64,000 nt of DNA from the NCBI GenBank assembly GCA_019694755.1, contig JAIBBI010000012.1, positions 1 to 64,000 of the forward strand. Direction: 5' to 3'. Shown here in pieces: positions 57,589 through 64,000 of the stretch. The DNA is from Gemmataceae bacterium. GTDB lineage: Bacteria; Planctomycetota; Planctomycetia; Gemmatales; Gemmataceae. Positions within the stretch are counted from its first letter, which is position 1. Each line of letters opens with the position of its first letter. Position numbers and translations under genes: made by a program. The notes under the pieces were generated by a model. It was not told where the DNA came from, ran no database searches, and was given only the letters and a program-made list of their open reading frames with translations.

Positions 57589-58479
57589 TTACTGCGGTTC
57601 CACGGATCGACGGCGGGGGATATAGCGAACGCCGAGCGATGCGATGATGATCGTCCCACCCGCCAGAGTCGCGGGGCTGGGCGCTTCGGCCTTGCCAGCC
57701 ACCATCCACGCCCAGACTGGGTTCAAGACCGGTTCGATTAAAGTCAACAAACCTGCCTCGAATGAGCTGACTCGACGCAGAGCCGTCGCCATGAGCCAAT
57801 ACGGGATCGACAGTTGCACGATTCCGAACACCGCGATCCAGACCATTTGCCGGGCTGAAGGAAGCTCGTGCGAAATCAACAGTGGCGAAAGAACAATGGC
57901 CGTTCCGAGTAAGTTGCACGCAGTGAGCCAACTCGCCGAACGGTCGCTCTGGATTCGCAGGAGTAAAACTACCCCGGCATAGGCGACCCCGCTCGCTAGT
58001 GCGTAGGCGATGGACGAACCGCGAACCGTTGACGTGTTGCCGGCAATGATGACGGCCACGCCGGTCAGACCCGCGGCGAGAAGGATCAGGTCGGCTCCGG
58101 TGGCCTTTTCACCGAGGAAGTAGTGCCCAACCAGCATGATCCAGAGCGGTGCGGTGTATTGAAGGAGTATCGCAATGGCCGCGGGGCCGGAAGTCAGTGC
58201 CGTGATGTAAAAGAACGTCATCAGTGCGAAACACGAGACCATGGTCAACAGACGGGCGTCCGGACGCGGCGAGTCTCGCCGGCGAAGCCAGGGAACCAGT
58301 GACAACCCGGCAAAGAGGGATCTGAAGACCGCGATGGCAATGGGGGAAAGATCGGGTTCGTGGACGCCAAACACTGTCGGGTTCTTGAGCGCCTTGGCAA
58401 AAAAACCGCTGAGACTCCAAAGCACGCCGGCCGTGACGATCAAAAGTCTGGCACGATTTTGCGCGGAAATCTGGCTCAC
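57589..58479 (-). CDS. EamA/DMT-family transporter
   Basis: Predicted 296 residues with about ten membrane helices in two EamA repeats. The first begins LLIVTAGVLWSLSGFFAKAL, and the second holds LLAAGLTGVAVIIAGN and later VFGIVQLSIPYWLMATALRR followed by EPVLNPVWAWMVAGKAEAP. DMT transporters export amino acids, nucleotides or other small metabolites. Its ATG overlaps the stop of the upstream Ser/Thr kinase by four bases, so it is translated after the kinase. The substrate is unknown. Confidence 0.9.
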   Translation of the reverse strand: MSQISAQNRARLLIVTAGVLWSLSGFFAKALKNPTVFGVHEPDLSPIAIAVFRSLFAGLSLVPWLRRRDSPRPDARLLTMVSCFALMTFFYITALTSGPAAIAILLQYTAPLWIMLVGHYFLGEKATGADLILLAAGLTGVAVIIAGNTSTVRGSSIAYALASGVAYAGVVLLLRIQSDRSASWLTACNLLGTAIVLSPLLISHELPSARQMVWIAVFGIVQLSIPYWLMATALRRVSSFEAGLLTLIEPVLNPVWAWMVAGKAEAPSPATLAGGTIIIASLGVRYIPRRRSVEPQ

Positions 58480-59846
58480 TTGATCTGCATAGTCGGGGCG
58501 GCCCTCGGTGAAATCGTCGCGGGGCGAAGGAGACTGGCGAGAATGGCCGCCCCCAGAAGACCCACGCCGAATCCCGCAAGGACCAACAGTCGCAAGTAAG
58601 ATCGCGGTGGCGCAACCTGTTGCGGTACGGGTTGGCTGAGGACAAGATTTCGAAACTCCGGGTATTCGGAAATCACGCGATACTGCCTGCGTTCCCCTCG
58701 GGCCGCCTGAACGTTGGTCGGCCAGAGTCCGTTGCGAAGCCCGGCAAGAACTTGAGCTGTGGTCGCTTCTCGCGTAAAGACTCGCCCCGACTCTTCGTCA
58801 CGAACTCGAAGATGCCACGGCGAATCGTCGAGTGGTGTGTCGATCTCCGATTGAGGGAAGCGGAGATCGGGGCTAGTTGCGGCCAGGGTCGGCGGCGCGA
58901 TGTGGGCCGACAGAGGCGGGCCGAGAGCGATAGCTGCCCGGAAACCGTTGAGCAATTGCGACTTCTCGAATTCGATCATGAGATCGAGCGCGGAAGCATA
59001 GCGCCGTCGCGGGTCGGTCGCGAGGAGTCGGGTCAGGATACGGTCAATCGCGGCGGGTACTTCCCGGTTCAACTTCCCAGCGGGTGTAAACTGTCCCGCG
59101 ACCTTTCGGGCGATTACCTCGGCATGGTTGTGACCGGGGAAGGGGACTTCACCCGTCAGGAGGTGGTAGAAAGTGGCCCCGAGTGCGAACAAGTCGCTGC
59201 GACCGTCGACGAATTGGGCATTGCGGGCCTGCTCCAGCGGCATATACCACGACGACCCCACGCCTCCCGACATCGTGGTGACATCGTCGCGACCGCCTAG
59301 TTTTTTCGCGAGCCCGAAGTCAGCCAGTCGCGCAATTCCGTCCGAACCGATCAGGATGTTGTCTGGTTTGACATCGCGATGGATGACGTCCTGGGCGTGA
59401 AGAAACGCCAGCGCCTTGGCAACATGGTAAATGATCAGACATGCGTCATCGATTCCGATTCGACCGTCCCGGCGAATCAGATACTCGCAACTCGGGCCGT
59501 CGATGTAATCCATAACCATGGCGTGCCGGCCTGTTGCCGGATCGAGCCCATGGCCAATCGTGCGGACTAGATTGGGATGCTGGAGACTCTCACCGATCCG
59601 GGCTTCGCGATAGAAGCGATCGACGTTGACTTTCTCGCGAGCTAGATCGTCACTGAGATACTTGATTGCGACACGATGGCCCGACGCCACATCGTATGCG
59701 AGGTACACTGCGGCCATACCGCCTTCGCCAAGCGGTTGCAGAACGTGATACCCGTCCAGACTGAATCCGGAGTCATTTGCGGTGGCTGTATGGGGCATTG
59801 GATCGGCCCCGGTCCTTTCGATGTCGCATGTACTCGGCAAGTCCAT
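58476..59846 (-). CDS. Membrane-anchored Ser/Thr protein kinase with GYF_2-like domain
   Basis: Predicted 456 residues. The kinase domain (about 28-290) has the LGEGGMAAVYLA loop, VAIKYL Lys, HRDVKPDNILIGSDG and ADFGLAKK, so it should be active. Residues about 345-400 (SPWHLRVRDEESGRVFTRE, then GLRNGLWPTNVQAARG) resemble the GYF_2/DUF4339 fold that often sits in planctomycete membrane proteins. A single span (LRLLVLAGFGVGLLGAAILA) lies near 430, leaving a short outer tail. The start at 59846 has AAGG six bases upstream; ATG at 59798 is the alternative. A well-formed promoter lies at 59920-59948. The stop overlaps the transporter start. Confidence 0.9.
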   Translation of the reverse strand: MDLPSTCDIERTGADPMPHTATANDSGFSLDGYHVLQPLGEGGMAAVYLAYDVASGHRVAIKYLSDDLAREKVNVDRFYREARIGESLQHPNLVRTIGHGLDPATGRHAMVMDYIDGPSCEYLIRRDGRIGIDDACLIIYHVAKALAFLHAQDVIHRDVKPDNILIGSDGIARLADFGLAKKLGGRDDVTTMSGGVGSSWYMPLEQARNAQFVDGRSDLFALGATFYHLLTGEVPFPGHNHAEVIARKVAGQFTPAGKLNREVPAAIDRILTRLLATDPRRRYASALDLMIEFEKSQLLNGFRAAIALGPPLSAHIAPPTLAATSPDLRFPQSEIDTPLDDSPWHLRVRDEESGRVFTREATTAQVLAGLRNGLWPTNVQAARGERRQYRVISEYPEFRNLVLSQPVPQQVAPPRSYLRLLVLAGFGVGLLGAAILASLLRPATISPRAAPTMQIK

Positions 59847-59919
59847 TCAACGCCTTGAAGTACCGGCGGACCCGCCGGGTTCCAGTGTTGAATTCGGAGT
59901 ATTCTGCGAAATCGGCCGT

Positions 59920-59948
59920 ATCTTATCCTGATTTCGGAGCAATTGCAA
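59920..59948 (-). promoter_or_regulatory. Candidate sigma-70-type promoter for the kinase-transporter pair
   Basis: On the minus strand TTGCAA (59948-59943), a 17-base spacer and TAAGAT (59925-59920). It is about 74 bases before the kinase ATG, in a stretch that is AT-richer than its surroundings. Confidence 0.5.
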
Positions 59949-59986
59949 GTGCCCGAATGAAAATAATTGCGATGGATAGGCTTAAT

Positions 59987-61324
59987 TCATCGGGTGTTTG
60001 AGGGCCATACAAGTCGCAAATTCGCGGCCTTTGAGCTAGTCCAGACTCGCGCGACCTTGTTCGCGTCCCGATCCGCATGGAAGTTTCCGTCTGCGCCCAT
60101 TTCCATTCGTAAAGGACTCCCAGCGGCCTCGGCAAGCATTGGAGATTCCGCATCAATGTCGGCCAAGGCGATGCGGACCTCGGGAAGGACTAACGTCGCC
60201 GAGCCGAGTTGAAACTCGGGTCGACACGCGCTCTCCAGTTGATCAATGATGGCACGCCTCAAAGAACTGCTTCCGTCCGATACTCGATCCAGACCATCGA
60301 CGTGCAGCGCCAAGCAGGATCGATCGACGATGAATCGCTCCTGCAGGTCGGGGCGTGCGGCCCGAAGGAACCTCTTCTTGGCGTTTCCTGTGGCGAGCGC
60401 AAGACGGGCCAGGCTGTTGCAGCGGTCTTCGAACGGGCCTTCGTCGCCTCGTTCCGAAAGGTATTCGCGGAGTGCGGTAAGCGACATGCCGGTCTGCTGA
60501 ATCACCGCGGGGCATCCGGCCGGTAGTCCTGTCGCGAGCCAAGGGGCCGATCGTGGTCGTTCGCCTACGATAGTCAAGCCGCCGGTCATACAGGTGAGTC
60601 GCATCGCCTCGGCCAGCAAGTCGTTCGACTCGTTGAGGTGCCAAACCCATCGGATCGGCAGTCGGCCCATTTGCCGTGCCGCCGAGAGCAGGCGAAGGCT
60701 CAGGTCCGACTCCGCTTCCGGCCAGAAGGTCGGCTGGGCGGGCGCAAACAGCGGCATTGCGTCGGCCCTGGCAGGGCGATTCAGGTGAATGACTGCCAGC
60801 AATCCACTGGCGAGAAGTCCGCTGCATACGGATTCGAGCCACTCTGTCGGGTCGGAATCGGCGACGTGTCTTTCGACTTCGTCGAAGACCACGAAACGCT
60901 CGAACCGCATCCGGGCATCAAGCAGTCTTTTCATCCAGTCGACGACCCGGGTATTGGCAGCCGGCGGGTCGAGCAGGCCACCTGTCAATGTCGTCGGATG
61001 ATCTTTGTCGCCGATCGTGATTAGACCCGCTGTCTCGGCCGCAATCAGATTGGGGGGATAGATCGACTCGTCCGATCGCTGTTCCGGATCCTCGACGACC
61101 GAGGCGAACGATTCTCCGACGAACGACGCAAGCGTGGGGTGGCCCAAAGAACGGATCGCCGCGACCGCCGTTTCTCGTATCTCCTGTGGTGAGGCGGTTT
61201 TATCGAGGGCACGCAAGAAATGCAGAACGCCGTCGGCGAGTTCCTGCGACAGGAACGTGTCCGGTCGACCGGCTCGCCGGGTCGCGGCGAAAATCTCCCG
61301 GGCGATGATATCACCGTCGAGCAT
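59987..61324 (-). CDS. Uncharacterised protein with ATP-cone-like N-terminus and RNR-like body
   Basis: Predicted 445 residues, no signal peptide or spans. The first 80 residues (GDIIAREIFAATRRAGRPDT, then QEIRETAVAAIRSLGHPTLA) resemble an ATP-cone nucleotide-binding domain. Later segments recall anaerobic ribonucleotide reductase: AARQMGRLPIRWVWHLNESN, then GMSLTALREYLSERG with a long helix, then FIVDRSCLALHVDGLDRV. No C-terminal glycyl-radical motif (RVxGY type) exists, so it is not expected to reduce nucleotides. The similarity is by eye and weak. AAGGGG lies five or so bases before ATG 61324, which decides the start; an ATG at 61384 is the alternative. It is divergent from the MoxR gene. 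Confidence 0.6.
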   Translation of the reverse strand: MLDGDIIAREIFAATRRAGRPDTFLSQELADGVLHFLRALDKTASPQEIRETAVAAIRSLGHPTLASFVGESFASVVEDPEQRSDESIYPPNLIAAETAGLITIGDKDHPTTLTGGLLDPPAANTRVVDWMKRLLDARMRFERFVVFDEVERHVADSDPTEWLESVCSGLLASGLLAVIHLNRPARADAMPLFAPAQPTFWPEAESDLSLRLLSAARQMGRLPIRWVWHLNESNDLLAEAMRLTCMTGGLTIVGERPRSAPWLATGLPAGCPAVIQQTGMSLTALREYLSERGDEGPFEDRCNSLARLALATGNAKKRFLRAARPDLQERFIVDRSCLALHVDGLDRVSDGSSSLRRAIIDQLESACRPEFQLGSATLVLPEVRIALADIDAESPMLAEAAGSPLRMEMGADGNFHADRDANKVARVWTSSKAANLRLVWPSNTR

Positions 61325-61401
61325 TTGTCCCCTTTGCACGGGGAACCCGTACATGCCGCACTGGCTGTCCGGCCGGTCGGGCACTACATTGGAAAGGCAA
61401 T

Positions 61402-62376
61402 ATGGATGCTGCCACCACCGGACAACCCACCCCCAGCGCCGCGGATGCCACTCGGCTCATCGCGAAGCTCGAAACCAACATCGGTTCAGTTCTATTTGGC
61501 AAGCCGCGACTGATTCGGTTCGCCGTCGTCGCGCTGTTGGCCGAGGGGCACCTACTTGTTGAGGACGTCCCCGGAGTCGGCAAAACGCTGCTCGCGAAGG
61601 CGCTGGCCCGAAGTCTCGGCTGCGAGTACCACCGCATTCAGTGTACGCCCGACTTGCTGCCCAGCGATCTGATCGGCACCAGCATTTTCCGCCAAGACTC
61701 GCAGGATTTCAAGTTCCAGCCGGGTCCGCTCTTTGCGCAGGTCGTTCTGGCCGACGAAATTAATCGTGCCACGCCCCGGACGCAAAGCGCATTGTTCGAG
61801 GCCATGAGCGAACGGCAGGTCAGCGTCGACGGCGCGACTCATCCGCTAGGGCCACCGTTCATGGTGCTCGCGACCCAAAACCCTTTTGAGTACGAAGGGA
61901 CGTATCCGCTGCCGGAAAGCCAACTCGATCGGTTTCTGATGCGGGTGTCTGTCGGCTACCCGGACCGGCAATCCGAGCGTGCCATGCTTTCGGGGCATCG
62001 GACCGGCGAGCCAGTCGATTCGCTCGGCTCCGTGCTGTCGGTTCAGGATGTACTCGGGTTACAGTCCCTGACGCGTGCCACCCGAATCGAGCCCGCGGTC
62101 GCCGACTACGTGTTGGACGTTTGTACGGCGACGCGACAACACCCACGAGTCTCCGTGGGAGCGAGTCCTCGTGCGGGCCTCGCACTTTACCGGGCTGCAC
62201 AGAGTCTGGCCCGGGCCGATAGCCGCGACTTTGTTCTGCCGGATGACGTGAAGGTACTCGCGCCGGTTGTGCTGGCCCACCGGTTGCAGTTGAAGGGTAC
62301 TCCTCCCGGCGGGGCGGCCGAAGAAGCGTCGGCTGTGATCGCGGAGATTCTGGAAAAGACTCCCGTGCCCCGCTGA
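61402..62376 (+). CDS. MoxR-family AAA+ ATPase
   Basis: Predicted 324 residues. The Walker A is VEDVPGVGKTLLAKAL, Walker B VVLADEINRATPRTQ, followed by EAMSERQVSVDG and the sensor region LATQNPFEYEGTYPLPESQLDRF. MoxR ATPases act as chaperone-like activators of complexes, usually with DUF58 and VWA-domain partners encoded downstream. Here the next gene is on the opposite strand three bases beyond the stop, so no partner follows. Confidence 0.95.
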   Translation: MDAATTGQPTPSAADATRLIAKLETNIGSVLFGKPRLIRFAVVALLAEGHLLVEDVPGVGKTLLAKALARSLGCEYHRIQCTPDLLPSDLIGTSIFRQDSQDFKFQPGPLFAQVVLADEINRATPRTQSALFEAMSERQVSVDGATHPLGPPFMVLATQNPFEYEGTYPLPESQLDRFLMRVSVGYPDRQSERAMLSGHRTGEPVDSLGSVLSVQDVLGLQSLTRATRIEPAVADYVLDVCTATRQHPRVSVGASPRAGLALYRAAQSLARADSRDFVLPDDVKVLAPVVLAHRLQLKGTPPGGAAEEASAVIAEILEKTPVPR

Positions 62377-62379
62377 CGG

Positions 62380-64000
62380 CTACGGCTTGGCCGGGTTCTT
62401 CAAATCGAATGAGTTTTCACCCGGTTCGCCCGTGGACGGGTACTTTTGAGGTTCGCCACCGGGCGGCAGTGCCTTCGGGTAGTCGCGGCAGTGGCTCCAG
62501 CCCAGCGGCCCGGCCATGCGGAACCGCTCCTCGGCGAAGACCAGTCCGTGGGTTTCCAGGATGGTGCCCGTCTGACGTTCCAGCGTGGCCAGTTGAATGT
62601 TGTAGCTGACCAGCGCCCGCGACTCGTTGGTGACAGAATTGCCCCAGTCGTTGAGCGCCTGAAGGACGGACAGATAGATTGCCCGGTCGGCGCGGAACTG
62701 CTCGAGTTGGACGAGCAGGTTTTCGAGCCCCGCGGCCCGGCTCTGACGGTACGCCAGGTACTGCTCGTAGCTGCTGTCGAGGTCGCGCATCGTCGCGGCC
62801 AATTCATGGATCGCTGCGTGGACGCTCTGGTCGACAAACGCGCGATCCCGTGCCGTAAGCAGTTCGATCTCCCGAACCCGCGCTCGCGCCTGTCTCAAGC
62901 CCAGTGGCACTGAGAAATTGACGCCGACCGACCAGTCCGTGTACTGCCCCGCGCCGGTCGCCAGGCGTTCACCGTTGGGCATTTCACCGGAGAATCCATT
63001 CCATCGGTACAGGCCCGTGAGATCGAGTCGGGGTAATGCGCCATTGGCCAATTGGGCCCGTCGGACCTGATCGGCTTCGACAACGAGCTTCAGCTCGACG
63101 ATGTCCGGGCGTCGCTGCTCGGCGAGTTGGACGATTTGATTCCATTCCGGGCGGAGTCGTTTGTTGGTCGGCGCGGAAACAGGAACGAGGACACGGCCGT
63201 CATCCGGTGGGATCCCCAGTATGTTGCGAAGCGCCCCTTCCCGGGTCAGGACGGCCGCTTCTGCTGCGACAAGTAGCGCCTTGAACTGCGTGTACGTCGA
63301 CTTGGCTTGTGCCACATCCTTGAGGTCGCCCAGGCCGCTGGCCTTTCGGGCCTCTTCACGTTTGTACGCACCTTCGGCCTGTTGCACCTGGATCTGGCGG
63401 GCCCAAAGTTCCGTCCGCGCGAAAACGAGGTTCCAGTAAGCTTCGATGACACCGCTGACCAGGTCCTGAACCGATCCCTTGTACTGGAAGAAGGACCGCT
63501 CGGTGTTCAGCCGCGCGATGACGATCGGGGCCGTGTTGACCACGAATCCACCGCCCTGAAGCAATGGCTGGTTGTAAGAGAGTTCGACCGCGCTTCGGTT
63601 TTGCGGATTGAGGGGAGTGATCCCGAGGCCGCCGAACCGCGTCGGCGTTTCCACCCAGTTCAACCCCCACTCGCCACCGAGGACGTTCGTCTTATTCAGG
63701 CCGACATCGCTCCGGAATTCGTCGGAGACTGTATTGGTTAGCAACGCTCGATTGGGTTCGATCAAGTCCAGGAACGCGGCCGCGTTCTCCAGCCGGGTGT
63801 ATCGGTTCTTCTGCTGAAAGTTGGGGTCGAACCGGCCCTGCTCCTGATCAATTGCCGTCAGGGCGATGGCAGGGTCGTAGACCGTCCGGCCGCTGGAGAC
63901 GGCCGTCACCCCGGCCAGGACTCGGATCACTCGTGCGTTGTCCAACGCCACCTTGATCGCTTCGTCGAGGGACAGTCGCCATTCCGTTTCCTGCGGGCGG
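62380..64000 (-). CDS. TolC-family outer membrane protein (N-terminus beyond window)
   Basis: At least 539 residues are present. The reading frame runs off the right edge; the bases after 63951 still encode WRLSLDEAIKVALDN, the usual start of the first OEP repeat, so any start at 63951 (GTG) is rejected. Features of TolC-type channels are the long helices QVQQAEGAYKREEARKASG and AKSTYTQFKALLVAAEAAVL, the block RRPDIVELKLVVEADQVRRAQ starting the second repeat, and the strand-rich SVGVNFSVPLG. Normal size for the family, unlike the long homologue at 22.9-25.6 kb. Partner adaptor and pump genes would be outside the window. Confidence 0.9.
   Translation of the reverse strand, partial: RPQETEWRLSLDEAIKVALDNARVIRVLAGVTAVSSGRTVYDPAIALTAIDQEQGRFDPNFQQKNRYTRLENAAAFLDLIEPNRALLTNTVSDEFRSDVGLNKTNVLGGEWGLNWVETPTRFGGLGITPLNPQNRSAVELSYNQPLLQGGGFVVNTAPIVIARLNTERSFFQYKGSVQDLVSGVIEAYWNLVFARTELWARQIQVQQAEGAYKREEARKASGLGDLKDVAQAKSTYTQFKALLVAAEAAVLTREGALRNILGIPPDDGRVLVPVSAPTNKRLRPEWNQIVQLAEQRRPDIVELKLVVEADQVRRAQLANGALPRLDLTGLYRWNGFSGEMPNGERLATGAGQYTDWSVGVNFSVPLGLRQARARVREIELLTARDRAFVDQSVHAAIHELAATMRDLDSSYEQYLAYRQSRAAGLENLLVQLEQFRADRAIYLSVLQALNDWGNSVTNESRALVSYNIQLATLERQTGTILETHGLVFAEERFRMAGPLGWSHCRDYPKALPPGGEPQKYPSTGEPGENSFDLKNPAKP

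Overview
The window is a GC-rich bacterial chromosome segment and looks like a planctomycete, most likely of the Gemmata group (order Gemmatales). This is inferred from the content. There is a DUF1501 protein, a secreted protease with an N-terminal LEDR-type motif and dockerin-like end, several membrane-linked Ser/Thr kinases (one with RDD domains, one with a GYF_2-like domain), a carbamoyltransferase/SxtJ/DUF5989/SGNH cluster and FG-GAP proteins. These mix with ordinary housekeeping genes in short operons. I see no rRNA, CRISPR array, intact insertion sequence, phage or plasmid hallmark.

Left end (1-10.2 kb): the end of a DUF1501 gene is followed by an AT-richer orphan membrane-protein gene and then by a 180-base fragment of a second DUF1501 gene, the scar of a past rearrangement. 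Next come an RlmN/Cfr-family rRNA methyltransferase, a tRNA-Ser(GGA), a large secreted tricorn-like S41 protease, an alpha/beta-hydrolase-like protein, and a nucleoside phosphorylase-like gene translationally coupled to pdxJ.

10.2-25.6 kb: an exopolysaccharide initiation and control module (WecA-type sugar-phosphate transferase with a soluble tail, tyrosine autokinase, terminator, PHP-type tyrosine phosphatase) leads into argS and rsfS on the other strand. A 2-hydroxyacid dehydrogenase follows. Then a four-gene minus-strand tripartite ABC export operon runs outer membrane TolC-like protein, HlyD-like adaptor, LolD-like ATPase, FtsX/MacB-like permease.

25.6-38.4 kb: a glycosylasparaginase-family hydrolase; the tight minus-strand operon carbamoyltransferase-SxtJ-DUF5989-SGNH hydrolase; a small beta-rich protein; a class III aminotransferase; a 1242-residue modular subtilase; an NhaR-like LysR regulator; and a secreted FG-GAP protein.

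38.4-50.9 kb: csrA with CsrA-site-like GGA motifs in its own leader; clpB; an orphan ECF sigma factor; a sugar isomerase/methyltransferase/glycosyltransferase run; a hybrid histidine kinase coupled to mobA; a Cys/Met-metabolism PLP enzyme; a proline-rich lipoprotein; and a stand-alone Clp N-domain-like protein.

51-64 kb: a beta-CASP metallo-beta-lactamase nuclease, a kinase-RDD-pseudokinase-RDD membrane protein, thrC-dapB, a Ser/Thr kinase overlapping a drug/metabolite transporter, a degenerate ribonucleotide-reductase-like protein, an orphan MoxR ATPase, and a second TolC-like protein that runs off the right edge.

The most interesting items are the carbamoyltransferase cluster, the kinase-pseudokinase-RDD protein, the RNR-like protein with no visible glycyl-radical site, the stand-alone Clp N-domain protein, and the DUF1501 rearrangement scar.
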